Source: Acuticoccus sp039034015 (GTDB taxonomy: Bacteria > Pseudomonadota > Alphaproteobacteria > Rhizobiales > Amorphaceae). Taken from it: a DNA stretch of 64,000 nt. The notes beneath the pieces are model-generated. The model ran no database searches. It was not told the origin of the DNA and was given only the letters and a program-made list of their open reading frames with translations. Of this stretch, positions 43,245 to 51,576 are shown in pieces. The stretch is taken from NCBI GenBank assembly GCA_039034015.1, contig JBCCBM010000017.1, positions 18,712 through 82,711 of the forward strand, read 5' to 3'. Position 1 is the first letter of the stretch, and the number at the start of each line of letters is the position of its first letter. Made by a program: the position numbers and the translations under genes.

Positions 43245-43625
43245 TTAGCGTGAGGCCCACAGGATGAGCGCAACGAGCGGGGCTTGAAGGACAACGCGCA
43301 GCCAAAGCGCCCACTCGGGAAAGCCGCGGTGGAGCGCAGGGTCGAGGGCCATGGCAATGTTGGCCGGCAACACGGCGAGCGCATAGAGCGCAAGGGCGAC
43401 GCCGGCCGCTTTGCGCCACCGGGCCGTGAGGAGCGCTGCGGCAAGGAGAAGCTCCACCGCGCCCGTTGCCCACACAATTGCGCCGGGCGCGGGCAGCCAC
43501 GCAATCAGCGCCGCAAAGTCGGCCGTGTGCGTAAAATGGAAGACGCCCGCCGCCGCAAAGAGCGCGGCGAGCAAAAGGCGGGCGACACGCTTGGCCGCCA
43601 CATCCGGGTCAGCTGGCGATGGCAT
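43245..43625 (-). CDS. DoxX-like small membrane protein
   Basis: Four-helix membrane protein of 126 residues: LLLAALFAAAGVFHFTHTADFAALIAWLPAPGAIVWATGAVELLLAAALL, then VALALYALAVLPANIAMAL and LRVVLQAPLVALILWA. The pattern matches DoxX/DoxD-like or MauE-like membrane proteins of uncertain redox function. ATG at 43625 overlaps the end of leuA by 17 bp on the same strand, so it is probably translated from the leuA message. Confidence 0.75.
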   Translation of the reverse strand: MPSPADPDVAAKRVARLLLAALFAAAGVFHFTHTADFAALIAWLPAPGAIVWATGAVELLLAAALLTARWRKAAGVALALYALAVLPANIAMALDPALHRGFPEWALWLRVVLQAPLVALILWASR

Positions 43626-45144
43626 CGCCCTGGGCGTGGAGGCGCCGGCGGGCCGACAGCTTGTTGACCGCGGCCACATAGGCCTTGGCGCTTGCCACAA
43701 GGGTGTCAACGTCGGCGCCGCGGCCGGATTCTATGCGGCCCTCATGCTCGAGCCGCACCGAGACCTCGGCCTGCGCGTCCGTCCCCTCGGTCACCGCGTG
43801 CACCTGATAAAGGGAGAGCTTTGCCTCGTGGGGCATGATCTTTTTCACCGCGTTGAAGACCGCATCCACCGGGCCAGAGCCCGTCGCTTCCTCGGTGGTG
43901 TGCTTGCCCTCCACATCCATCACCAGGATTGCCTTTTGCGGCCCGCCCGTGCCGGCAATCACGGTGAGCGACATCACCCGCGCCCGCTCGGAGCCTTCTG
44001 TGATGTGGTCTTCAAGCAGCGCTTCAATATCTTCATCGTAAACGTGCTTTTTGCGGTCGGCGAGGTCTTTGAAGCGGCGGAACGCCTCCTGCAGCGCGTT
44101 GTCGCCCAGGGTAAAGCCGAGCTCTTCCAGCTTTTGGCGGAACGCGTGGCGGCCCGAATGCTTGCCCATGACGAGCGATGTGGCGCGCACGCCCACATCC
44201 TCCGGCCGCATGATCTCATAGGTTTCGGCGTGTTTGAGCATCCCGTCCTGGTGGATGCCGCTTTCGTGGGCAAACGCGTTCTTGCCGACAATGGCTTTGT
44301 TGTATTGCACCTGAAAGCCGGAGGCGACGGCCACCAGCTTTGAGGCGCGGGTCAGCTGCGTCGTGTCGATCCCCGTGGTGAAAGGGATCGCGTCGGAGCG
44401 CGTTTTGAGCGCCATCACGATCTCTTCCAGCGCCGCGTTCCCCGCCCGCTCGCCAAGACCGTTGATGGTGCACTCAATCTGCCGCGCGCCACCCTCGACG
44501 CCGGCCAGGGAGTTGGCGACCGCAAGGCCAAGATCGTCATGGGTGTGGGTGGAGAAGGTGACGGTGTCGGCCCCCGGGACGGCCTTCATGGCCTCAAACA
44601 TGGCGCGATATTCACCGGGCGTTGCGTAGCCGACGGTGTCGGGCAAGTTGATGGTGGTGGCGCCATTCTCAATCGCGGCCGCAACGCAGCGGGCCAAATC
44701 ATCCAGCGGCGTGCGGGTGGCGTCCATCGCCGACCATTCCACATCGTCCACCCGGCTTTTGGCTTGGGCGACGGTGCGCTCGATGATTTCCAGCACCTCG
44801 TCCAAGCTCTTTTTCATCTGGTGTTCCAGATGGATCGGCGAGGTGGACACGAACGTGTGGATGCGCGGGTGTTTGGCGTGGGCCACCGCCTGTGCCGCGC
44901 GGTCAATGTCAGCCGGGATCGCGCGCGCAAGGCCTGCAACGGTTGCCCGTTCAACCTTTTTGGCAATTTCGGAGACGGCTTCAAAATCGCCCTCTGAGGC
45001 GATGGGGAAGCCGGCCTCGATGATGTCGACGCCCATTTCGTCGAGCGTCAGCGCGATCGCGCGCTTTTCATCAAGGGTCATGGAGGCGCCGGGCGATTGC
45101 TCGCCGTCACGCAGGGTCGTGTCGAAAATTTTGACGGGTGTCAT
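43609..45144 (-). CDS. leuA: 2-isopropylmalate synthase LeuA
   Basis: First committed enzyme of leucine synthesis, condensing acetyl-CoA with 2-ketoisovalerate. 511 residues. N-terminal TIM barrel with IFDTTLRDGEQSPGASM and metal-binding HTHDDLGLAVANSLAG, then linker and C-terminal allosteric domain (TGGPQKAILVMDVEGKHTTEEATGSGPVDAVFNAVK) that gives leucine feedback inhibition. All signatures are intact. The ATG at 45144 is the family start; upstream frame is not conserved-looking. A strong hairpin lies 45-85 bp upstream. Confidence 0.96.
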   Translation of the reverse strand: MTPVKIFDTTLRDGEQSPGASMTLDEKRAIALTLDEMGVDIIEAGFPIASEGDFEAVSEIAKKVERATVAGLARAIPADIDRAAQAVAHAKHPRIHTFVSTSPIHLEHQMKKSLDEVLEIIERTVAQAKSRVDDVEWSAMDATRTPLDDLARCVAAAIENGATTINLPDTVGYATPGEYRAMFEAMKAVPGADTVTFSTHTHDDLGLAVANSLAGVEGGARQIECTINGLGERAGNAALEEIVMALKTRSDAIPFTTGIDTTQLTRASKLVAVASGFQVQYNKAIVGKNAFAHESGIHQDGMLKHAETYEIMRPEDVGVRATSLVMGKHSGRHAFRQKLEELGFTLGDNALQEAFRRFKDLADRKKHVYDEDIEALLEDHITEGSERARVMSLTVIAGTGGPQKAILVMDVEGKHTTEEATGSGPVDAVFNAVKKIMPHEAKLSLYQVHAVTEGTDAQAEVSVRLEHEGRIESGRGADVDTLVASAKAYVAAVNKLSARRRLHAQGDAIAS

Positions 45145-45187
45145 CGATGATGTCCTTACCACGCGTTTTCGCTTTCTTTCGCAAGAT

Positions 45188-45230
45188 CCCCTGAGCGGGC
45201 GCCCCGGTTGGGACGTCCGACGCTCAGGGG
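45188..45230 (-). promoter_or_regulatory. Strong hairpin in the leuA 5' region
   Basis: CCCCTGAGCG (45188-45197) and CGCTCAGGGG (45221-45230) form a perfect ten-pair stem; the loop contains the palindrome GGACGTCC. There is no T-run afterwards. No leucine-rich leader peptide was found in the 297-bp upstream region, so classical attenuation is not supported. It may act as an anti-terminator arm, protein-binding site or UTR structure. Confidence 0.45.
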
Positions 45231-45441
45231 CTGGTAAGGAGCGCGCCGGCGCCGGCAAGGAGCGCGCGAAGGCGTGCCCTGTCGGGCAGCATTGTCCCAG
45301 CGGTGTGCGCGCAAATAGCCATAACTGTGTTCTACATCGCAGCTCACCCTTTTGGAAGCGGTGTAAGCCGTTCTTGCAAAGGGCCGCGCCATCCCCATTT
45401 CGCTTTGGCTCGTTTGATGAAGTGATTGTGAGGGAAGTGAA

Positions 45442-45930
45442 ATGTCAGGTCTTCGTGAGAAGGTCCTCAGTTATGTGTCCGGCAAAAAAGGTCAGCAGGA
45501 TGGCAACGGTGAGTGCTGGACCCTTGCCGAAAATGCCTTAAAAAGCGCTGGGGCAAAAACATCTTGGGAATTAACGCCGAATAAGAAAAATTTCGGCTCG
45601 GCGGACTATGTGTGGGGCAAAAAGATCGCCAAGGCCGATGTGGCCGCTGGGGATATTTTGCAATTCAAAGATTATTCTTGGCGGGTGGATGGCTCTGACG
45701 GCTCTTGGCAGACGATGGGGTATGGCCACCACACCTCGGTCGCCATCGGCCAGCTGAACGGGCTCGGCACCGTGCGGGTGCTCCACCAAAACGTGCCGGA
45801 CGACAACCCAAACAAGAAATTGGTGGTCGAAAACGGCGTGCCCCTGCGCGATGCCACCTGGACCAGCGAAGGCGTCACCTACACGCTGAAGGTGAAGGGC
45901 ACCGTCTCGGTCTACACGCCGATTAAATGA
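45442..45930 (+). CDS. Papain-fold (CHAP/NlpC-like) small cysteine hydrolase, probable transferred gene
   Basis: Protein of 162 residues, no signal peptide. It begins MSGLREKVLSYVSGKKGQQD; then GNGECWTLAENALKSAGA gives the nucleophile C25, GYGHHTSVAIGQL gives H97 and VRVLHQN gives N117, the Cys-His-Asn order of papain-fold amidases and peptidases. YVWGKKIAKADVAAGDILQFKDY is the usual substrate-side strand pair. Codon use is AT-richer (AAA and AAT codons, GATATT, TTATG) than its neighbours, most strongly in the first 70 codons. It stands alone, between leuA and lptA. Possible roles: cell-wall amidase, or cytoplasmic effector or toxin-like hydrolase. Confidence 0.75.
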   Translation: MSGLREKVLSYVSGKKGQQDGNGECWTLAENALKSAGAKTSWELTPNKKNFGSADYVWGKKIAKADVAAGDILQFKDYSWRVDGSDGSWQTMGYGHHTSVAIGQLNGLGTVRVLHQNVPDDNPNKKLVVENGVPLRDATWTSEGVTYTLKVKGTVSVYTPIK

Positions 45931-46491
45931 TCAGTTGCCGCCGGGATTGAGAAGCACGCGCACACGCCCCCGCGACTGAACCCGCGCAACCCCCGTGTCG
46001 AGGTTGACGGTGATCCGATCACCCGTGACCACATTGCCGTCCTGGGTGAGGGTCACGTTGCCGTTCAGCGCCAGCGTGCGATCGTCAAAATTAACGCTGC
46101 CCACATCGCCGGTGGCCGATTGGCCGTCGGCGGTGATGAGGACGCGCCCCTCCGCCTCCAGGCGTGAAATCCGCTGGTTTTGCGGGGTGGCGGGCGTCAC
46201 CCCTTCGGTCGGCAGCGCGCTTTGGGCGTAAAACACGGTCAGCTTTGCGGTTTGCAGCGCGGCGCCTTGCTGTTTCACCAACACGTTGCCGGAAAAGATG
46301 GCGACGTTTTGCTTGTCCTGCACCTCCAACTCGTCCGCCTCGATCTCGATCGGGGCGCCGCGGTTGGTGCCAAAATCGGCAAAGCCGGTCTGAAGGGTTT
46401 GCGCGTTCGCGGTCGTGGCGATGAGGAGGGCAAGGGCGCCAAACACGAGGCTGGCCACGGGGGCGGGCATGGGGCGGCTCCGAAAGCTCAT
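45931..46491 (-). CDS. lptA: Lipopolysaccharide transport protein LptA
   Basis: Periplasmic bridge protein of 186 residues carrying LPS between inner and outer membranes. Signal peptide LVFGALALLIATTANAQ; OstA-like beta repeats (IEIEADELEVQDKQNVAIFSGNVLVKQ; GDVGSVNFDDRTLALNGNVTLTQDGNVVTGDRITVNLDTG). It overlaps lptC by 4 bp and is the last gene of the RNase D-lptC-lptA run; lptB and rpoN often follow in related genomes but are not here. Its stop abuts the papain-fold gene, with no spacer between the convergent stops. Confidence 0.94.
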   Translation of the reverse strand: MSFRSRPMPAPVASLVFGALALLIATTANAQTLQTGFADFGTNRGAPIEIEADELEVQDKQNVAIFSGNVLVKQQGAALQTAKLTVFYAQSALPTEGVTPATPQNQRISRLEAEGRVLITADGQSATGDVGSVNFDDRTLALNGNVTLTQDGNVVTGDRITVNLDTGVARVQSRGRVRVLLNPGGN

Positions 46492-47099
46492 GGGTTGATG
46501 GTGATCAATACGCCGCCGGTGAAGCGCAGGAAAGCACCGCCGTCCAACACGGTTATCGCGCCGGCGCGCACCTCGCCCCGGGGCGAATCAATGCGAATAC
46601 CCCCCTCCGACACCACGCTCCCCTCCTTGAGGTTCAAAGTGGCATCGGCAAGCTGCGCCGAGTTGCCATCGGTGGACGCGATGGTGACGCCTTCCGACAC
46701 GTTCAAAATCTCCGTGTCGGTGTCGTATTTGGCGATGGCGCCTTCGATGGTCACCCGCTGGCCTTCCCCAAGGTCAAGCCGGGCGGCGAGCCCCTCCAGC
46801 GACAGGCGGGACGGGTTCAAAAGGCTTTGGACGGCGCGGGCGGCCACCACCTCATAGCGCCGCCCTTCACCAAGGTGGCCCGCAAGGCGCGGCGCATTCA
46901 TGACAAGCCCATCGGCGGTGATCGACAGGCTGCCAAGCCCAGCAAGGGGGATGAATTTGGGCACCATGGCCGCCCCAATGAGGCCGAGCGCGATCACAAC
47001 ACTCACCGATGGGAGCGCGACGCGAAGGCGCCGCACGCGCTTCGTGTGACGCAGCGCACGGCGTCGCTCTTTGGCGCGGGCGGGCAGGGCCACCGCCAT
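46488..47099 (-). CDS. lptC: LPS export ABC transporter periplasmic protein LptC
   Basis: Protein of 203 residues with one N-terminal membrane anchor (LPSVSVVIALGLIGAAMVPKFI) and a periplasmic beta-jellyroll (GLVMNAPRLAGHLGEGRRYEVVAARAVQ; EGVTIASTDGNSAQLADATLNLKEGSVVSEGGI). It receives LPS from LptB2FG and passes it to LptA, encoded next. The ATG at 47099 overlaps the RNase D stop by one base and starts a basic cytoplasmic tail (ARAKERRRALRHTKRVRRLR). Confidence 0.9.
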   Translation of the reverse strand: MAVALPARAKERRRALRHTKRVRRLRVALPSVSVVIALGLIGAAMVPKFIPLAGLGSLSITADGLVMNAPRLAGHLGEGRRYEVVAARAVQSLLNPSRLSLEGLAARLDLGEGQRVTIEGAIAKYDTDTEILNVSEGVTIASTDGNSAQLADATLNLKEGSVVSEGGIRIDSPRGEVRAGAITVLDGGAFLRFTGGVLITINP

Positions 47100-47710
47100 C
47101 AGTGGGCAAAAAGGTCCATGTCGGCCCAGCCCGCCACATCGAGCGCGACGCGGTTTGGAAGGCCCGCCAGCGTGCCGGACAAAAGCTCGGCCCGCCCCTC
47201 GCGCGCCAGCATCGCATCCAGCTTTTCGCGGATGGCGTGCAGGTGCAACACGTCGGACGCGGCGTAGGCCACTTGCGCATCGGTGAGCGTGTCCGCGCCC
47301 CAATCGCTCGACTGTTGCTGTTTTGAAATGTCTTCTGCCAAAAGCTCGCGCAGCAGCTCTTTGAGGCCGTGCCTGTCGGTGTAGGTGCGCGCAAGCTTTG
47401 ACGCGATTTTGGTGCAGTAGACCGGCGCGGGGATGACGCCGAACGTGTGGGCCAGAAGGCCCATGTCAAACCGGCCGAAGTGAAAAAGCTTTGTGATCGA
47501 AGGATCGGCCAGCATTTGCGTGAGGTGGGGGGCTTCCGTCTGCCCGCGCGCAATGCGCACCACGTCGGCCGTGCCGTCCCCCCGCGACATTTGGACGACG
47601 CACAAACGGTCCCGCCGTAAGGAGAGGCCCATGGCCTCGGTGTCGATGGCCATGACGGTGCAATCCGTCACAGGTTCGGGCAGGTCGGCCTCGTGAACGC
47701 GGATCGTCAC
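47099..47710 (-). CDS. RNase D-like 3'-5' exonuclease-domain protein
   Basis: Protein of 203 residues with only the DEDD exonuclease domain: VMAIDTEAMGL (first Asp/Glu), KLFHFGRFDMGLLAHTFG (second Asp) and YAASDVLHLHAI (third Asp with Tyr of the DEDDy class). The HRDC domains of full RNase D are absent. Short RNase D proteins next to lptC are common in alphaproteobacteria and probably process small RNAs or tRNAs. The GTG at 47710 is chosen as the start because similarity begins there. Confidence 0.9.
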   Translation of the reverse strand: MTIRVHEADLPEPVTDCTVMAIDTEAMGLSLRRDRLCVVQMSRGDGTADVVRIARGQTEAPHLTQMLADPSITKLFHFGRFDMGLLAHTFGVIPAPVYCTKIASKLARTYTDRHGLKELLRELLAEDISKQQQSSDWGADTLTDAQVAYAASDVLHLHAIREKLDAMLAREGRAELLSGTLAGLPNRVALDVAGWADMDLFAH

Positions 47711-47855
47711 ATCTTTTCCCCATTGCCGACCAATTCCTTGGCGCCCCAAGGCGGGCGCTGCAAGGGACCGGTGGCCAAAGCGGTTCGAATTGGCGTAAGT
47801 GCGCTGTCAACGACACGGGTCCCGCCCGGGACCGCATCGAAGGGTCGACATCCAC

Positions 47856-48848
47856 ATGGGTCGCAGGGTGTGGGTTTGCAAAATTCTTCTCGCATGGGTG
47901 ATGGGTGCTGCACTGCTTGCGCCAGCCTCGGCCCAGGACTCGGAGACGAAAGCGGCCAAAAAGGCGCGGGAAACGGCGGAGTTGTGCGGGCTTCTCACCG
48001 CTGCGGCAGACCGCCACGGGGTGCCCCACGGCTTTTTCATCCGCCTGATCTGGAAGGAAAGCCGGTTCAACCCCAACGCGGTGAGCCCCGTCGGCGCCCA
48101 AGGCATTGCCCAATTCATGCCCACCACCGCCAGGCTGCGCGGGCTCAAAAACCCCTTTGACCGGGAAGAGGCGCTCTACGCCTCCGCCTCATTCCTGTCC
48201 GACCTTGAGGCGCGGTTCGGCTCCTGGGCGCTCGCTGCCGCCGGCTACAATGGCGGCCCTTTGCGCGTGCGCCCCTTTGTGGAGGGCAAGGCGGGCCTCC
48301 CTTACGAGACGCTGGACTATGTCTATTCCATCACCGGCCGCCCGGCGCAGTATTGGGCCGCCCGTGCCCGCAAAGGCCCGCTGCCGCGCATCAACGTGCC
48401 AGAGCGCTGGCATCGCACCGGCGACCTTGCCGCCCCCGCCCCCGCCCCCGCCGAGGTTGAAGCAACGCTGCCCTACCCGCCCGCCCGGCGGCCCGACACC
48501 ATCGCGGCAAAGGTGGATTGTCCAAAACTGGTGGCAAAGCTTGGGACGGCGCGCACCAGCCCGCGGCTCCCCGGCGGCGCCACATCGGGGTGGACGGTGT
48601 GGGGCGCGCAGGTCGCTGGTCACATCAATCGGTCGGTGGCGATGCGCCAATATAGCCGGCTCAAACGGCGTCTGCCGCGGGATCTTGTGGCGCGGGGGCC
48701 CAACGTCGTCGTCCGCCGCTTTGCCGCCCGGGGCCGTCGTCCGCTCCACGCCGTGCAGTTTGGCGCGCCCAACCGCTCGGCCGCGCAAAAGCTGTGCAAG
48801 CGGATCGCCAAGGCGCTCGCCCCCTGCGTGGTGGTGCGCAACAGCTGA
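47856..48848 (+). CDS. Lytic transglycosylase (SLT domain) with C-terminal SPOR-like region
   Basis: Exported protein of 330 residues. Signal peptide ILLAWVMGAALLAPASAQ; SLT domain at about 40-150 with catalytic Glu in IRLIWKESRFNPNAVSPVGAQGIAQFMPTTA and AAAGYNGGP. The C-terminal quarter (SGWTVWGAQVAGHINRSVAMRQYSRLKRRLPRDL, then VQFGAPNRSAAQKLCKRI) looks like a divergent SPOR domain for binding denuded glycan at the septum. It cleaves peptidoglycan to anhydro-muropeptides during growth or insertion of envelope machines. Monocistronic; ends at a hairpin shared with modC. Confidence 0.9.
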   Translation: MGRRVWVCKILLAWVMGAALLAPASAQDSETKAAKKARETAELCGLLTAAADRHGVPHGFFIRLIWKESRFNPNAVSPVGAQGIAQFMPTTARLRGLKNPFDREEALYASASFLSDLEARFGSWALAAAGYNGGPLRVRPFVEGKAGLPYETLDYVYSITGRPAQYWAARARKGPLPRINVPERWHRTGDLAAPAPAPAEVEATLPYPPARRPDTIAAKVDCPKLVAKLGTARTSPRLPGGATSGWTVWGAQVAGHINRSVAMRQYSRLKRRLPRDLVARGPNVVVRRFAARGRRPLHAVQFGAPNRSAAQKLCKRIAKALAPCVVVRNS

Positions 48849-48860
48849 CTGTAGAGCGGG

Positions 48861-48900
48861 AGAGCATCTTCTTTGGGTCTGAGAAGACCCAAGATCCTCT
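48861..48900. terminator. Hairpin between convergent lytic transglycosylase and modC genes
   Basis: CTTTGGGTCT-GAGA-AGACCCAAG gives a nine-pair stem (48872-48893), flanked by AGAG and CTCT arms that extend the stem imperfectly. It lies in the 55-bp convergent gap. No T-run. The AGAGCATCTT flank repeats that at the 32020 hairpin. Confidence 0.5.
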
Positions 48901-48903
48901 GGC

Positions 48904-49998
48904 TCAATCGGCGCGGCCGCTTTTGATGATGATGTCCTCCTGCCGCACCGCAAACGCTTTTAGCGCGGCGTAGCATTTTGTGCCGGGCGAAAGACCCAGC
49001 GTGCGGTGGGCGCGCTGGGTGATGCGGGCCAAAATGGTGTCCGGCCCGCACGACAGGGTGAGGAGCATGCCCGGCCCTTCCCCCGCCACGGCCGCCATGA
49101 GCGTGACAGGCAAAATGTTGCGGGTGGACAGCGCCTCAGGCCGCGTGGTGGACAAAATGATGTCTGTGGCGCGCAGGCGAATGCGCACCCGCGTCCCCGG
49201 GTTTGCGGCAATTTGGGGCACCACAATGGTGCCACCGGCAAGCGTCACCGCGGTGAGGGCATCGATGGGGTCGTGGGCGTCAATCACCCCTTCCACAAAT
49301 GCGCCGGCATCGCGCGCGCCAATGGCGGACGCATCGGAAAAGACCGCCGCAAACGGCCCCTCCGCCACGCTTTCTCCATCGCGCAGCACCACCACATGGT
49401 CGGCCAAGCGCGCCACCTCGTCGAGCGCGTGGGAGACATAAAGGATCGGGACGCCCCCCTCCCGCGCCAGGCGATCAAGATAGGGGAGCACATCGGCCTT
49501 GCGCGCCGCATCAAGGGCGGCAAGCGGCTCATCCAGCAGCAGGATTTTGGGCGCCGACAGGAGCGCGCGGGCGATCGCCACCCGCTGGCGCTCGCCCCCC
49601 GAGAGGCTCGCCGGCCGCCGCTGGAGCAGCGCCTCAAGGCCGAGGAGCGCCACAAGCCGATCGCGCTCCGGCGGATGGGCGGCATACCGCTCCGCAAAGC
49701 GAAGATTTTGGGCGACGGTGAGGTGGGGGAAGAGCCGCCCGTCCTGAAACACCATGCCGATGGCGCGCGCGCGGGGCGGGCGGTTGAGCCGGGTCTCACT
49801 GTCAAACACAGGCGCGCCCGCAATGGCGATGTGGCCGGCATCCGGGGTCAAAAGGCCGGCAATGGCGTTCAAAACGCTGGTTTTGCCGGCGCCCGAGCGG
49901 CCCCAGAGCGCGGTGACGCCCGGCTGTGCCTCGAAGGCGACGTTGAGGGAAAAGCCGGCAAACGCGTGGCGGATGCGCGCGGTGACGGGCGCGCTCAT
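48904..49998 (-). CDS. modC: Molybdate ABC transporter ATPase ModC
   Basis: Protein of 364 residues. ABC domain: Walker A GRSGAGKTS, signature LSGGERQRVAIARALL, Walker B ILLLDEPLAALD, H-loop YVSHALDE. The C-terminal third is the molybdate-sensing TOBE domain (NILPVTLMAAVAGEGPGMLLTLSCGPDTILARITQRA). It powers ModB encoded just upstream (4 bp ATGA overlap). No modA gene is present in the window, so the binding protein for this pair is missing or encoded elsewhere. Confidence 0.93.
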   Translation of the reverse strand: MSAPVTARIRHAFAGFSLNVAFEAQPGVTALWGRSGAGKTSVLNAIAGLLTPDAGHIAIAGAPVFDSETRLNRPPRARAIGMVFQDGRLFPHLTVAQNLRFAERYAAHPPERDRLVALLGLEALLQRRPASLSGGERQRVAIARALLSAPKILLLDEPLAALDAARKADVLPYLDRLAREGGVPILYVSHALDEVARLADHVVVLRDGESVAEGPFAAVFSDASAIGARDAGAFVEGVIDAHDPIDALTAVTLAGGTIVVPQIAANPGTRVRIRLRATDIILSTTRPEALSTRNILPVTLMAAVAGEGPGMLLTLSCGPDTILARITQRAHRTLGLSPGTKCYAALKAFAVRQEDIIIKSGRAD

Positions 49999-50675
49999 GC
50001 CCCGCCCACCCGGCGCGCAATGGCGCGGGAGACAACGTCGGACAGGAGCAGCGCCGCCACCGACAGCGCGGCCGACAGGAGGACAAGCCGCAGGGCCGCC
50101 GCCTCGCCGCCCGGCACCTGAAGCGCGGTGTAGATGGCAAGCGGCAGCGTTTGCGTTTCGCCCGGAATGTTGGAGACGAAGGTGATGGTGGCGCCAAATT
50201 CGCCCAGCGCCTTCGCAAACCCCAGGATGGCGCCGGCCAAAATGCCCGGCGCCACCAGCGGCAGCGTGATGCGCAGAAAGATGCTCGGCCCCGGTGCGCC
50301 GAGGGTTTTGGCGGCCGCCACCAGTTTTTGATCGACCGCCTCCATCGACAGGCGGATCGCCCGCACCATGAGCGGGAACGCCATGATGCCCGCGGCGAGC
50401 ACGGCGCCCGTCCAATCAAACGCGAAGACGATCCCAAGCTCGGCAAGCGGCGCGCCAAGGGGCCCGCGCCGGCCAAAGAGGACGAGAAGCGCGTAGCCCG
50501 TCACCACAGGCGGCAGGATGAGCGGGGCGTGGACGAGTGCGTCCACCAGCGCGCGGCCGGGAAAGGGGCGCGACAGGAGCGCTGCCACCGCAATTGCCAA
50601 AGGCAGGCACGCCAGCGTTGCCACAAGCGCCACCTGCACCGACAAAAGCACGATCTCGATTTCAGCAGCGCTCAC
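49995..50675 (-). CDS. modB: Molybdate ABC transporter permease ModB
   Basis: Permease of 226 residues with five to six helices. Family blocks: LPPVVTGYALLVLFGRRGPLG, then the ATPase-contact loop GAPGPSIFLRITLPLVAPGILAGAILGFAKALGEFGATITFVSNIPGETQTLPLAIY. GTG start at 50675 with GGAAGAG upstream. It follows the HTH/binding-domain regulator by 70 bp and is coupled to modC. Confidence 0.93.
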   Translation of the reverse strand: MSAAEIEIVLLSVQVALVATLACLPLAIAVAALLSRPFPGRALVDALVHAPLILPPVVTGYALLVLFGRRGPLGAPLAELGIVFAFDWTGAVLAAGIMAFPLMVRAIRLSMEAVDQKLVAAAKTLGAPGPSIFLRITLPLVAPGILAGAILGFAKALGEFGATITFVSNIPGETQTLPLAIYTALQVPGGEAAALRLVLLSAALSVAALLLSDVVSRAIARRVGGA

Positions 50676-50745
50676 GCGTGGCTCTTCCTGGCAGCGGCCC
50701 CCGGGTCCGGGGCGGCCCCTTAAAGCACAAATGCGCCGCGGTGCA

Positions 50746-51576
50746 TCAGGCGCCCAGCCACCGGACGGTGCCGTGGTCGCAAAGATCATAGCCGCCGAGC
50801 GCCGCCGCCTTTTGGGCAAAGACGGGGGTGCGGGCAAAGGCGAGGAGCGCTTGCACCGGCGGCGTGAAGTGGGCGCGGCGATCGATCAGAAGGTCAAACC
50901 GCTCCGTCAACAGCGGCACGAAGGGGAGGCGGAAGCGCCGCGCCATTGCCTCGATGCCCAGCGTCACGTCCCCCTCGCCGGCGGCAATGGCGGCGGCCGC
51001 ATCGCTTTCGGTGCGCACCCGTGTGCCGTCCAGCGCGCCCACCCCGGCCTCTGCGCTGAGCCGCTCCAGGAGGGCGGCGGTGCCGGTCCCGCCTTGGCGC
51101 AGCACAAACCGGTGGGCAGAGGCGGCGCGCAGATCGGTGACGGTGCCCGCAAGGTGCGGCGCGAGGATGAGCCCGCGGGTGCGCGCCGCAAACGCAAGGA
51201 GCACGCTGTCGGCGGGCGCCCGGGCGGCGACGGTGTCAATGTTCCAGCGCTCGGCCTGGATGTGGAGCCCTGTGAGCGCGGCCTCACCCTTGGCGTAGGT
51301 GTCAAGGCCCGGCCCGCTGCCGTTGAAGAGGAGGGCGAGGGGGGCGCCAGATTCCAGAACCGCCCACTCCAGCAGCGGGTCGTGGGAGCCGGCAAGGACG
51401 CTTGGCCGTTCCGCCGGCGCGCCGCCCAGCCACGCCGTCAACTTTTCGCGGGGGAAGAGGAGCTTTCCGGTGATCCGGCGGTGGGGAATTTCGCCCGCGC
51501 TCGCAAGGTCATACACCTTGCGCTCTTTCACGCGCAGAAGGTCGGCCACCTCTTTTGTGGTTAGAAACGTGTCCAT
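50746..51576 (-). CDS. Helix-turn-helix plus substrate-binding-domain regulator (tungstate/molybdate locus)
   Basis: Protein of 276 residues. Residues 1-50 are an excisionase/MerR-like helix-turn-helix (FLTTKEVADLLRVKERKVYDLASAGEIPHRRITGKLLFPREKLTAWL). Residues about 60-276 resemble a periplasmic-binding-protein domain without a signal peptide (VLAGSHDPLLEWAVLESGAPLALLFNGSGPGL; FVLRQGGTGTAALLERL; GVGALDG; DVTLGIEAMARRF). A one-component sensor of oxyanion or molybdenum cofactor state is likely. It sits between tupA and modB, coupled to tupA by TGATG, so it probably controls both transporters. Confidence 0.85.
   Translation of the reverse strand: MDTFLTTKEVADLLRVKERKVYDLASAGEIPHRRITGKLLFPREKLTAWLGGAPAERPSVLAGSHDPLLEWAVLESGAPLALLFNGSGPGLDTYAKGEAALTGLHIQAERWNIDTVAARAPADSVLLAFAARTRGLILAPHLAGTVTDLRAASAHRFVLRQGGTGTAALLERLSAEAGVGALDGTRVRTESDAAAAIAAGEGDVTLGIEAMARRFRLPFVPLLTERFDLLIDRRAHFTPPVQALLAFARTPVFAQKAAALGGYDLCDHGTVRWLGA

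Noticed and set aside
45156..45398. Leucine leader peptide for attenuation upstream of leuA
   Set aside because: The leftward frame present has no leucine run and no terminator with a T-run follows.
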